From Streptomyces echinatus (GTDB taxonomy: Bacteria; Actinomycetota; Actinomycetes; Streptomycetales; Streptomycetaceae), in NCBI RefSeq assembly GCF_014203595.1, contig NZ_JACHJK010000004.1:517964-581963 (forward strand): a stretch of 64,000 nucleotides of DNA, read 5' to 3'. The first letter of the stretch is position 1. Every line of letters begins with the position of its first letter. Positions 52,594 to 60,906 of this stretch are shown piece after piece. Below the pieces are notes generated by a model. It was not told where the DNA came from and ran no database searches. It worked only from the letters and a program-made list of their open reading frames with translations. A program made the translations under genes and the position numbers.

Positions 52594-53817
52594 GTGGACG
52601 TGGTCGCGCTCGGCGAGTCCATGGTCACCTTCCTGCCCAGCCGGGCGGGCCGCCTCGCGGACGTCCCCTCCTTCCACCGCGCGATCGGCGGCGCGGAGTC
52701 CAACGTGGCCTGCGTCCTGGCGGCTGCCGGGCACTCGGCACGATGGGTGAGCCGGGTGGGCGCGGACGGCTTCGGGCAGCACCTGGTGGAGCAGATCACC
52801 GGATACGGGGTCGACACCGGCGCCGTGCGCACCGACCCGGACCGGCCCACGGGCATCTACTTCCGCACCGCGGCCGATCGGGACACCGACGCCCACGAGG
52901 TGGCGTACTACCGGGCCGGCTCCGCTGCCTCCGCCATGTCCGTGGCCGACGTCGACCTGGCGGCGGCATGGTCGGGGCGGGTGCTGCACCTGTCCGGGAT
53001 CACCGCCGCGCTGTCCGGCACCTGCCTGGAGCTGATGCGCGAGCTGACCGCGCCCCGGCCCGGCCGCCCGCTGGTCTCCTTCGACGTCAATCACCGCCCC
53101 GCGCTGTGGCCGGACGCCGACGGCCCGCAGGTACTGCTGGAACTCGCGCGGCGCGCCGACATCGTCTTCGTCGGCGCCGACGAGGCACGCCGGGCCTGGG
53201 GGCTGCACGGCGGCAGGGCCATCCTGGAGGCGCTGCCCGGGCCGGCCGTCGTGGTCGTCAAACAGGGCAGGGGCGGAGCGACCGCGTTCGAGCGTCACAC
53301 CGGGGGGTTCGAGGGTCTGGACACCCGGGGATCCGGGGGCCGGGGTGGCGTGGGGTTCGGGGGGCTTGGCGCTGCTGGGGTCGAGGACCGCGGTACCGAC
53401 GGGTTCGAGGACCGCGGCGCCGACGGGTTCGAGGACCGCGGCGCCGATGGGGTCGAGGACCGCGGTACCGACGGGTTCGAGGACTGCGGCGCCGATGGGG
53501 CCGAGGACGCCGACGGTCGCGCCGTCTTCGTGCTGGCACCCGACGTGGACGTCGTCGCCCACGTCGGCGCCGGGGACGCCTTCGCCGCCGGCTTCCTCTC
53601 CGCCACCCTCCGGCGACTGCCCCTGCGGGACCGGCTCCGACACGGCCACCTCTTCGCCGCCGCCGCTCTCACCACCCCCGGCGACCTCGCCGCACCCCCC
53701 GCCCGCGACCACGCCGACCGCCTCGCCGCCCTGGACGACGCCGCATGGGGGAGACTTCGACTCGGCCCCGGCTGGACGCAAGCCGAGCAGGCCGAGGAGG
53801 AGGCGAACATCCCATGA
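52594..53817 (+). CDS. PfkB-family sugar kinase (KDG kinase-like) with repeat insertion
   Basis: A ribokinase-family enzyme, perhaps 2-keto-3-deoxygluconate kinase. VALGESMVTFLPS and IGGAESNVACVL are the N-terminal signatures, and HVGAGDAFAAGF holds the catalytic Asp. About residues 235-308 form an inserted Gly-rich stretch with five 8-residue repeats (VEDRGTDG, FEDRGADG). The GTG at 52594 is used, but the best Shine-Dalgarno (AGGAG, 52536) precedes ATC codons at 52543-52546, so the true start is uncertain. The IclR gene overlaps the stop. Confidence 0.85.
   Translation: MDVVALGESMVTFLPSRAGRLADVPSFHRAIGGAESNVACVLAAAGHSARWVSRVGADGFGQHLVEQITGYGVDTGAVRTDPDRPTGIYFRTAADRDTDAHEVAYYRAGSAASAMSVADVDLAAAWSGRVLHLSGITAALSGTCLELMRELTAPRPGRPLVSFDVNHRPALWPDADGPQVLLELARRADIVFVGADEARRAWGLHGGRAILEALPGPAVVVVKQGRGGATAFERHTGGFEGLDTRGSGGRGGVGFGGLGAAGVEDRGTDGFEDRGADGFEDRGADGVEDRGTDGFEDCGADGAEDADGRAVFVLAPDVDVVAHVGAGDAFAAGFLSATLRRLPLRDRLRHGHLFAAAALTTPGDLAAPPARDHADRLAALDDAAWGRLRLGPGWTQAEQAEEEANIP
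53380..53517 (+). repeat. 24-bp in-frame minisatellite within kinase gene
   Basis: Five full copies of a 24-bp unit (GTCGAGGACCGCGGTACCGACGGG and variants GCGCC/TTC) start at 53380, 53404, 53428, 53452 and 53476, and a partial copy begins at 53500. Each codes eight acidic residues and keeps the frame. Confidence 0.85.
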
Positions 53818-54578
53818 GCCAGACCGTCGACCGCGCCCTGAGCATCCTGCCGCTGCTCGCCGAGGGCCCCGCCGACCTCGGACAGGTCGCCGACCGCCTC
53901 GGCGTACACAAGTCCACGGCCCTCCGCCTCCTGCGCACCTTGCACGAACACGGCCTGGTATACCGCCAGTCCGACCAGCGCTACCGCCTCGGCGCCCGCC
54001 TCTTCGCCCTCGCCCAGGAGGCGATGGAGAACCTCGACATCCGCGAGATCGCCCACCCCCACCTGGTACGGCTGAACGAGAGCTGCGGCCACACCGTCCA
54101 CCTCGCCGTGTACGAGGAGAACGAGGTGCTGTACATCGACAAGGTGGAGAGCCGTTACCCGGTCCGCATGTACTCGCGGATCGGCAAGCCGGTGGCCATC
54201 ACCGTGGCGGCCGTCGCCAAGCTGCTCCTCGCCGACCTGCCCGCGGCCGAGCGCCGCGCCCTCGCCGAGCGGCTCGACTACCCCCTGTACACGGCCCGTT
54301 CGACCCCGAACTCCGAGGCGTTCCTCAAAGAACTGACCACGGTGCGCGAACAGGGCTGGGCCACCGACCTCGGTGGCCACGAGGAGTCCATCAACTGCGT
54401 CGCCGCCCCCGTCCGCGGCGCCGACGGCCGGGTGGTCGCCGCGATGTCGGTGTCCGCGCCGAACGTGGTCGTCACCGCCGAGGAACTCCTCACCCTGCTC
54501 CCGCTGGTCCGCCGTACGGCGGACGCGATCAGCGGCGAGTACTCCGGGAGGACGCCGGTGAAGGGCACCTCCGCATGA
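53814..54578 (+). CDS. IclR family transcriptional regulator
   Basis: A 254-residue regulator. Residues 1-60 form the winged helix (DLGQVADRLGVHKSTALRLLRTL). Residues 75-245 form the IclR ligand domain, with HLAVYEENEVLYIDKVES, AVAKLLLA and HEESINCVAAPV. The ATG overlaps the kinase stop. It probably controls the divergent D-amino acid genes and its own unit, with a small acid effector. The last codons lie inside the 32-bp repeat array. Confidence 0.92.
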   Translation: MSQTVDRALSILPLLAEGPADLGQVADRLGVHKSTALRLLRTLHEHGLVYRQSDQRYRLGARLFALAQEAMENLDIREIAHPHLVRLNESCGHTVHLAVYEENEVLYIDKVESRYPVRMYSRIGKPVAITVAAVAKLLLADLPAAERRALAERLDYPLYTARSTPNSEAFLKELTTVREQGWATDLGGHEESINCVAAPVRGADGRVVAAMSVSAPNVVVTAEELLTLLPLVRRTADAISGEYSGRTPVKGTSA

Positions 54579-54704
54579 CCGGGACGCCGGTGACGGGCAC
54601 CCCCGTACGACCGGGACGCCGGTGACGGGCACCCCCGTACGACCGGGACGCCGGTGACGGGCACCCCCGTACGACCGAGACGCCAGTGAAGGGCACCCCT
54701 GTAT
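54545..54704 (+). repeat. Five 32-bp repeats spanning IclR stop and RidA start
   Basis: Units start at 54545, 54577, 54609, 54641 and 54673. The consensus reads GACCGGGACGCCGGTGACGG then GCACCCCCGTAC. The first copy ends in GCATGACC (IclR TGA), the last in GTATGACC (RidA ATG), and the three middle copies have CGTACGACC with no start. The array seems to have expanded a stop/start junction. Confidence 0.9.
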
Positions 54705-55113
54705 GACCGAGAAGACCGCGCTCACCCCGAAGACCCACACCACCCCGCCCGCGAAGTTCTCGCACGGTGTGCGCAAGGGCAACATCCTCCAGGTCGCCGG
54801 CCAGGTCGGCTTCCTGCCCGCCGAGGAGGGCAAGCCCCCGACACCGGCCGGCCCCACCCTGCGCGAGCAGACCCTCCAGACCCTCGCCAACGTCAAGGCG
54901 ATCCTCGAAGAGGGCGGCGCGTCCTGGGACGACGCGATGATGATCCGCGTCTACCTCACGGACGTGGACCACTTCGCCGAGATGAACGAGATCTACAACG
55001 CCTATTTCGAGGAGCAGGGCCTCACCCAGCCGCCCGCCGCCCGCACGACGGTCTACGTCGGTCTGCCGGCCGGCCTCCTCATCGAGATCGACGCGCTCGC
55101 CGTACTCGGCTGA
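54703..55113 (+). CDS. RidA family enamine/imine deaminase
   Basis: A 136-residue YjgF/YER057c/UK114-type protein. It hydrolyses reactive 2-aminoacrylate-type enamines made by PLP dehydratases such as the deaminase at 51128. VRKGNILQVAGQVGF, VKAILEEGGASWDD and PAARTTVYVGLP are family landmarks, including the conserved Arg near the end. The ATG at 54703 is created in the last repeat unit; an alternative ATG at 54575 leads into a stop. Confidence 0.9.
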   Translation: MTEKTALTPKTHTTPPAKFSHGVRKGNILQVAGQVGFLPAEEGKPPTPAGPTLREQTLQTLANVKAILEEGGASWDDAMMIRVYLTDVDHFAEMNEIYNAYFEEQGLTQPPAARTTVYVGLPAGLLIEIDALAVLG

Positions 55114-55147
55114 CGCCCCTCTGCCTCCCGACTCCCGTACGTCCGCA

Positions 55148-55177
55148 CGGCACGGCACCCCCCGGGGCGCCGTGCCG
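55148..55177 (+). terminator. Hairpin terminator after RidA
   Basis: CGGCACGGC and GCCGTGCCG enclose a CCCC/GGGG inner stem. It lies 35 bp downstream of the RidA stop and precedes the permease. Confidence 0.75.
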
Positions 55178-55226
55178 CGCTCCTCCCTGCCCGAAAGCAC
55201 CATGCATGTACGAAGAGGACCCCCGA

Positions 55227-56724
55227 ATGTCCTTTCCGCTCGCCGCACCCGCCCCCGCCCCCGCCACTCCACCCCACACCGGAGGACTGCTCCTCCTCGT
55301 CGACGGCACCACCGGGCTGCTCACCGTCGCCGCCGTCGGGATAGCCCTCCTGCTCTTCCTGATCATCAAGGCGAGGCTCCAGCCCTTCGTCGCCCTCCTC
55401 GCCGTCTCCCTAGCGGTCGGCCTGCTGGCCGGCCTCTCGGTGACCGAGCTCTTCGGCACCGTCCAGCGCTCCGACGCCGTCTCCACCATCGAGTCCGGCA
55501 TGGGCGGCATCCTCGGCCATGTCGCGATCATCATCGGCCTCGGCACCATGCTCGGCGCGATCCTCGAAGTCAGCGGCGGAGCCGAGGTGCTGGCCTCGCG
55601 CCTGCTGGCCCTGTTCGGCGAGCGCCGGGCACCCCTCGCGATGGGCCTGACCGGCCTCCTCTTCGGCATCCCGGTCTTCTTCGACGTCGGCATCTTCGTC
55701 CTCGCGCCGATCGTGTACGCCGCCGCCAAACGGTCCGGCAGGTCGATCCTGCTCTACTGCCTGCCCCTGCTCGCGGGGCTCTCCATGACTCACGCCTTTC
55801 TGCCCCCGCACCCGGGCCCGGTGGCCGCCGCCGGCCTGCTGCACGTGCAGCTCGGCTGGGTCATCCTCATGGGCGTCGTCTGCGGCCTGCCCGCCGTCCT
55901 GGCCGCCTGGGCTCGGAAGGCGGATCTTCGTCGCCGTACCTCAGGACATGGTGGAGGCGGCCGAGGAGGCGAGGCGGGCCGTCGTGGCCGAGCAGCGGGC
56001 CCAGGGCATGGCACCGCGGGAGCGGCAGGAGCGGCAGGAGCGGCAGGAGCGGCCGGTGCCGCTCGGCACGGTCCTCGCCATCATCGGCACGCCCCTGATC
56101 CTGATCCTGGCGGCCACCTTCTCCTCCATCGCCCTGGAACCGTCCCCCGGCCGCTCGGTCCTGGAGTTCTTCGGCAACCCCTTCGTCGCCCTCACCATCG
56201 CCCTGCTCCTTGCCTACTACCTCCTCGGCATCCGCCGCGGCTGGTCGCGCAAGTCCCTGGAGACGGTGTCCACGTCGTCCCTCAAGCCGGTCGGCAACAT
56301 CCTGCTCGTGGTCGGCGCGGGCGGGGTCTTCGGCGCCGTCCTCAAGGCGAGCGGGGTCGCGCAGGCGCTGTCGGACACCTTCCACGACGTGGGCCTGCCG
56401 GTGATCGTCCTGTCGTACCTGATCTCGCTGGTGCTGCGGGTGGCGCAGGGCTCGGCGACGGTGGCGATCGTGACGACGGCCGGCATCGTGGCCCCGCTCC
56501 TGACGGAGGGCCACCACTCCCAGGCCTTCCTCGCCCTCGTCATCATGGCCATCTCGGCGGGCTCCATCTTCGCCTCGCACGTCAACGACGGCGGCTTCTG
56601 GATGGTGGCCAAGTACTTCGGCATCGGCGAACGGGACACGCTGCGGACCTGGACGGTCCTGGAGTCGGTGCTGTCGCTGGCGGGGTTTCTGGTGGCCGCG
56701 GTGGTCAGCGTGTTCGTGAGCTGA
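55227..56724 (+). pseudogene. Gluconate permease (GntP family), frameshifted
   Basis: The first 230 residues (MTHAFLPPHPGPVAAAGLL, the GntP signature) read in one frame; a second frame carries VPLGTVLAIIGTPLILILAA to HVNDGGFWMVAKYFGIGE, the usual C-terminal half. The shift lies near 55908-55921, where several residues expected around the A-W-A region are missing, so a small deletion is likely. Total length is one base over a multiple of three. Intact, it would be a gluconate/sugar-acid proton symporter of about 500 residues and 12-14 helices. A sequencing error is possible. Confidence 0.8.
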
Positions 56725-56761
56725 CTGGTTCCGGCACAGGTAAGTCGTCCATACTGCGGCC

Positions 56762-57400
56762 GTGGAGCAGCGCATAGGATCGAGCAGCAAGCCGCCTGCG
56801 GCCGAGCCGTTGAAGGCCGAGCCCGTGACGGGCGCCGGTTTCGACCCGGCCTTCATCCCCGGGCTCACGGGCCCGACCCCGACGGGGCCGACGGCGAAGG
56901 GGCGGGAGCCCGAGGAGCCGGCGGCCGACGGGACCGACGGGACCGAGGCGACCGGGAAGGCGACGGCCGACGACGCGGCGGTCGAGGACCCGGCGCGGTC
57001 GGCGTCCCCCGAAGCGGTGTCCTCCGAGGCGGTGTCCTCCGAGGCGGTGTCCTCCGAGGCGGGGGTCGCCGAGGAGAAGGGCGCCGAGGAGAAGGGCGAC
57101 GACGAGAAGGCCGACGGCGACGGTCCGGTCTTCGAGGCGTCCGACCGCCGCGCGAGAATAGTGGCCGACCGCAAGGGCGTCCGCCTCAGCCTGGACGAGG
57201 AGGCCTGCGAGTTCCGTTGGGACGAGATCGCCGCGGTGGAGACGGAGTCCCCCCGCTTCGGCAAGCGGTACACGATCACCGTGCACACCCCTGACCGCCG
57301 CTGGTTCCCGATCGAGATCGAGGCGGCGGCCAGGGCGCGCTTCAAGGAGTGGGACGAGCAGCTGGACACGGTGCTCGACGCCTACTTCGAGGAGTCGTAG
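56762..57400 (+). CDS. Hypothetical protein with acidic low-complexity N-terminus
   Basis: A 212-residue protein. Residues 1-115 are Ala/Glu/Asp/Pro-rich and disordered, with AVSSEAVSSEAVSSEAGV from a 15-bp repeat. Residues 118-212 form a compact domain (RKGVRLSLDEEACEFRWDEI, YTITVHTPDRRWFPIEI) that resembles a small PH-like beta domain ending in a helix. GTG start with weak ribosome site. Function unknown. Confidence 0.72.
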   Translation: MEQRIGSSSKPPAAEPLKAEPVTGAGFDPAFIPGLTGPTPTGPTAKGREPEEPAADGTDGTEATGKATADDAAVEDPARSASPEAVSSEAVSSEAVSSEAGVAEEKGAEEKGDDEKADGDGPVFEASDRRARIVADRKGVRLSLDEEACEFRWDEIAAVETESPRFGKRYTITVHTPDRRWFPIEIEAAARARFKEWDEQLDTVLDAYFEES

Positions 57401-57416
57401 CGCCGGACGAGGTGCC

Positions 57417-58760
57417 CTAGCTGCAGTACTGGCCGGCCTTTCCGATGGCTCGGTACATACAGTCGGCGTTCTCCAGCAGTTGCAACACAGCGTCCTTGTT
57501 ACGGGAGGTCTCCCGCTCGATCACCTCGTCGGGCGGGTAGAATCCACCGTCCCAGGCGGACGTCGGGTACATCTCGAAGGTGTAGTCGAAGATCTTCTGC
57601 GTACCCCACAGATAGTCGTCGATCGACCCGTCCGTGATGTACAGATCGCTGGCCTGCTCAGGGGTGTACCCGTTGCTGGCGGCCATCTTCTGCCCCACGG
57701 CCTTGAACGCGGCGGCGTCGTCGGCCGTCATCCCGGTCGCGGTGTCGTTGTACGTCCACCCGAACGGCCACAGCACCAGCTCGCTGTAGGTGTGGAAGTC
57801 GATCCCGGCCTTGATCTGCTGCTTGCCGCCGACGACCCGGCTGCGCACGAAGTCGGCGACGACCTTCACCTCGGGCGCGGACTCGGGGGAGGCGCCGCGG
57901 TAGGTCTCGGAGGACTTGCTGCCGGAGGACCCGCCGCAGCAGCCCCACTTGTAGTCCCAGTTCCGGTTGAGGTCCGTACCGACGGCCGAGGAACCGGAGT
58001 TGGGCTGCCGGTTCTTCCGCCACGACCGGTAAGACCCGCTGGCGATGTCGTACTCCCCGCCGTCCGGGTTCAGGTCCGGCACGATCCAGATCTCCCGGCT
58101 GTTCACCATGTTCGTGATCCGGGAGTCCGACCCGTACCCGGCGCCGAGTTCGCGCAGCAGGTAGAGCGCCATCTCCACGGTCAGGTGCTCGCGCGCGTGC
58201 TGGTGAGCGGTGAACAGCACCTCGGGCTCGTCCTCGTCGGTGCCGACGTTGTCGCTGACCTTGATGGCGATGATGTCCCGCCCCTGGTACGACTTCCCGA
58301 TCACCCGCTTGCTCATGATGCCCGGGTAGGCGGCCAGTCGCTGGTCGATCTCGGCGTTCGCCTCGGCGTAGTTGTGGTACTTCGCGTCGGCGCTGGGGAA
58401 GTCGTACAGCCGCGCCCCGGACCGCCGGGGCGCGGCGCCCAGGGGCTGGACGTCGTACCCCAGCCGGCGCAGCGCGCGGATCTGCTCCGCCCGCCCGGAC
58501 ACGACGACGGTCTCCTCGTCGGCCTCGTCGACGGTGACCCCGGTGGCCTGAATGGCCGTGCGGGTCACGGGAGTCGTGGACTGGTGGATCTCGTACTGCT
58601 TCACGTCGTCCGTGGAAGGCGTGACCTTCCGGACGCCGTCGGCACTGGCGTGGCCGGCGGTGGCCGAGACGGGGGCGGCGAGGGCGAGGGCCAGCAGCGC
58701 GCCGAGGGCGGCGGTACGTCTGCCGCCGTGTGCGCCGGCGCCGCGGATGCGAAGTCGCAT
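57417..58760 (-). CDS. Secreted zinc carboxypeptidase, M14 family
   Basis: A 447-residue secreted metallopeptidase. A Tat-like or Sec signal ([17 protein letters not shown]) precedes a propeptide to about residue 120. Zinc ligands are His and Glu in HQHAREHLT and His in GIDFHTYSE; the catalytic Glu lies in TFEMYP. Other landmarks are NPDGGEYD and [12 protein letters not shown]. It fits the T-like M14 carboxypeptidases of Streptomyces. AGGAG precedes the ATG at 58760. Confidence 0.92.
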   Translation of the reverse strand: MRLRIRGAGAHGGRRTAALGALLALALAAPVSATAGHASADGVRKVTPSTDDVKQYEIHQSTTPVTRTAIQATGVTVDEADEETVVVSGRAEQIRALRRLGYDVQPLGAAPRRSGARLYDFPSADAKYHNYAEANAEIDQRLAAYPGIMSKRVIGKSYQGRDIIAIKVSDNVGTDEDEPEVLFTAHQHAREHLTVEMALYLLRELGAGYGSDSRITNMVNSREIWIVPDLNPDGGEYDIASGSYRSWRKNRQPNSGSSAVGTDLNRNWDYKWGCCGGSSGSKSSETYRGASPESAPEVKVVADFVRSRVVGGKQQIKAGIDFHTYSELVLWPFGWTYNDTATGMTADDAAAFKAVGQKMAASNGYTPEQASDLYITDGSIDDYLWGTQKIFDYTFEMYPTSAWDGGFYPPDEVIERETSRNKDAVLQLLENADCMYRAIGKAGQYCS

Positions 58761-59056
58761 GAACGCTCCTTGGGGGTGGAGGTGGGGTGTTCGCGTGCGA
58801 CGTGCGGATGCGGACCCGCGGGGGCCGTCGGTGGGGGCTCCCTGTGAGTCCGCTGTGCGGGTTGGCGCTCATGGTGAGGCGTTGGCATGATCAGGTCAAG
58901 TATGGGGGAGGGGATGGCGTGAACGCGCTGTGCCGCAGGGCGGGCACGGACACGAGCCGGCGGCACGCCACTCCCCGGGAAGTGGCGTGCCGCCGGACGG
59001 GGCGCCGTGGACCGGGGGCGGGGGTCGTCACTCACCGGCCCACGGACGGGTGCGGG
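58761..59056. other. Intergenic region between carboxypeptidase and lamin-tail genes
   Basis: No gene is seen in this 296-bp stretch. The left part holds the carboxypeptidase promoter, and a 12-bp stem hairpin at 58961-58992 ends the lamin-tail gene on the minus strand. Confidence 0.6.
58961..58992. terminator. 12-bp perfect-stem hairpin
   Basis: CGGCACGCCACT pairs with AGTGGCGTGCCG across an 8-nt loop, 65 bp after the lamin-tail stop (minus strand). Confidence 0.8.
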
Positions 59057-59689
59057 TCAGCGGCGACGGTCGTGCCGTCCGCCGTCGCGGGCATCGGGGT
59101 GGTTGCGGTTGCCGTGGCCGTCGCGGGCATCGGGGTGGTTGCGATGGTTGCGGTCGTACCCCCAGGAGGCGGAGTCGATGTAGCGGCCGTGGTCGTTGCG
59201 CAGGGTCGCGGTGTCGTGCTCGTTGTCCCACACGGACCGGTTGCGGTCCTGGTAGAGGTCGTTCTTACGGTCGCGGCCGAAGCCGGTGTGGACACGGACC
59301 GTCTGGTGGGCGCCCAGCCGGTAGTGCCGGAAGACGTAGCTGTGGCCGTCCTCGTCCGACAGCGTCCACCCGTCGAGATTCACGGCCCGCCGACCGTCGT
59401 TGGCGACCTCGACCCACTCCTTGTTCAGGGCGGCGTTGGAGCGGTCGTACCGGACCGAGGAGGGCAGCTGAGCACCGCTGATGACGATCTGTGAGCCGTC
59501 GGTGCGACGCGAGCCGTCCCGGTGGTGCGAGCCGTCCCGGTGGTGCGAGCGGTCCGAGCGGCTGTGGTCCCGATCGGCGGCCGAGGCCGACGGGGCGACG
59601 GCGCCCACGACAGCGGTCGCGGCCACGAAGGCTGCGGCGACGGTGGCGACACGGCGGCGGGATGCCGAAGCGGATACGAACACGGACAC
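59057..59689 (-). CDS. Secreted lamin-tail domain protein
   Basis: A 210-residue exported protein. The GTG at 59689 after AAGGGGG gives a signal peptide cut near SASA (residue 37). A short His/Arg/Asp-rich repeat (SHHRDGSHHRDGS) leads to a lamin-tail immunoglobulin-like fold (EWVEVANDGRRAVNLDGW, LSDEDGHSYVF, VRVHTGFGRD). The tail repeats NHPDARDG twice. The role is unknown; such domains often serve in surface DNA or protein binding. Confidence 0.83.
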   Translation of the reverse strand: MSVFVSASASRRRVATVAAAFVAATAVVGAVAPSASAADRDHSRSDRSHHRDGSHHRDGSRRTDGSQIVISGAQLPSSVRYDRSNAALNKEWVEVANDGRRAVNLDGWTLSDEDGHSYVFRHYRLGAHQTVRVHTGFGRDRKNDLYQDRNRSVWDNEHDTATLRNDHGRYIDSASWGYDRNHRNHPDARDGHGNRNHPDARDGGRHDRRR

Positions 59690-60130
59690 GAAGTCCCCCT
59701 TCAACAGGGTTGTGCACACCCCGCGGACCGCGTGACAGGGCGCGGGTGACGGAGCGCGGTGTACGAGCGGCGACCGGTCGGCCGCACGCCCACACCTTGC
59801 GACGCCGCACGCAGAGGATCGAGGAAGCACGAGCGCCGTTACGATTCGCGGATAAACCTGTGACTTTCGCCAGCAATGCCTACCGATGGGTATCAGCTGG
59901 ACATACGCGCCCGTTCTCGGCCTGCTGACGGTGATGGTGATTGGCAGATTTGAGCCAGGAGGGATGGGTGAACCGGCTGGCAGGGGGCTTGGGGTGTCAT
60001 GGGGTCTGGCACAGATCTGCCAGCCGTGTCGTGACCGTGGGGCGGCAGGGGCGACCGGTCAGCCTGGGCGACGGTGGCGCGACTGACTGAACGGCATGAG
60101 ACTCGCTGTTGTGCGCCGCCTTCGCGTGGA
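59690..60130. other. Gene-free stretch with large inverted repeat
   Basis: A 441-bp region with no convincing gene. It has a less GC-biased composition, an AT-rich block near 59835-59880, and an inverted repeat GGCTGGCAG/CTGCCAGCC at 59975-60025 with a 33-nt spacer. It borders the toxin-immunity locus and may mark its edge. Confidence 0.55.
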
Positions 60131-60529
60131 TCACTCCGCTGGAGCCGGGATCTGCTGGAGGTGTCGGATGATCAGCTTCAGATCTGACACTGTCTTCAAG
60201 CAGAACTCCTGGTCCAGGGTCCCGATGGAGTGAATGACGTTCGCGAAAGCGGGGTTCGCGAGTCCCCGGGCTTCATGCAAGATGCAACTTGGCAGCAGGA
60301 TCCAGTTTCGCCTTGTCCTGTCGAGCGCCCACTCGAGCTGAGTGGGTGATTCGCGGACGGCGTTCTCGATGGTCTGTGCTACGTCTTCCCGAGGGACCTG
60401 GTAGCGCCACCCCAAGTACGTCACCTGGTGACGGCCGAGTATGTCGTTGTACTCTTTGGGTAATTTGAACCAGGTCAAGTCGCCGAATCGGCTGAGCGCT
60501 TGTCTGGCCTCGCTGCTTCGAGTCGACAC
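60131..60529 (-). CDS. Putative immunity protein (distal)
   Basis: A 132-residue acidic/helical cytosolic protein with no signal. Landmarks include FKLPKEYNDILGRHQVTYLGW and LDRTRRNWILLPSCI. No family was recognised. It lies 12 bp downstream of another small gene that directly follows the Rhs toxin tip, the usual place for immunity genes. Codon use is much less GC-biased than the surroundings. GTG start after AGGAA. Confidence 0.65.
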   Translation of the reverse strand: MSTRSSEARQALSRFGDLTWFKLPKEYNDILGRHQVTYLGWRYQVPREDVAQTIENAVRESPTQLEWALDRTRRNWILLPSCILHEARGLANPAFANVIHSIGTLDQEFCLKTVSDLKLIIRHLQQIPAPAE

Positions 60530-60541
60530 GGCAGTTCCTGT

Positions 60542-60892
60542 TCAGGTGTACAGAAGTCTGTCCCGGACGGACAGGCTCGGGGCTACTTGAATTTCCAGGG
60601 CGCCGGCACATTCACCCGTGTTGAACTCGATCGAGATGAGCGCTGCCGAGGGGGAGGACGAGACGGTCAATCGGGACGCGCCCTCGCGGTACATGTCCAG
60701 CAACTCGTTGCCGTCGCGGCCTGTCCACCGTGCTCTGACCGACCTGGAGAGGACGTCATACGACAAGGTGAGTGAGTCGCCCTCGCTTCCCTCCCATTTG
60801 AGCAGGCGCGCGCCGCTCTCCTCTGTTTCCGGCCATTCGCCGATCACGTTGAGGATTTCTTCATCCCGGGGAACGCTGAACTCTCTGTACAT
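60542..60892 (-). CDS. Putative cognate immunity protein
   Basis: A 116-residue beta-rich cytosolic protein (MYREFSVPRDEEILNVIGE; YDVLSRSVRARW). The ATG at 60892 follows AAGG, 14 bp after the Rhs stop; a longer frame from 60943 would overlap the toxin. Position right after the variable toxin tip is the standard place for the cognate immunity protein, but the fold was not recognised. Base composition is lower in GC than neighbours. Confidence 0.65.
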   Translation of the reverse strand: MYREFSVPRDEEILNVIGEWPETEESGARLLKWEGSEGDSLTLSYDVLSRSVRARWTGRDGNELLDMYREGASRLTVSSSPSAALISIEFNTGECAGALEIQVAPSLSVRDRLLYT

Positions 60893-60906
60893 TCTTGCCT
60901 TCCGCT

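Noticed and set aside
54545..54704. CRISPR or attachment-site array
   Set aside because: The repeats are contiguous with no spacers and no integrase or cas gene is near.
59690..60130. tRNA or attachment site beside the toxin locus
   Set aside because: No cloverleaf, CCA end or anticodon arm was recognised.
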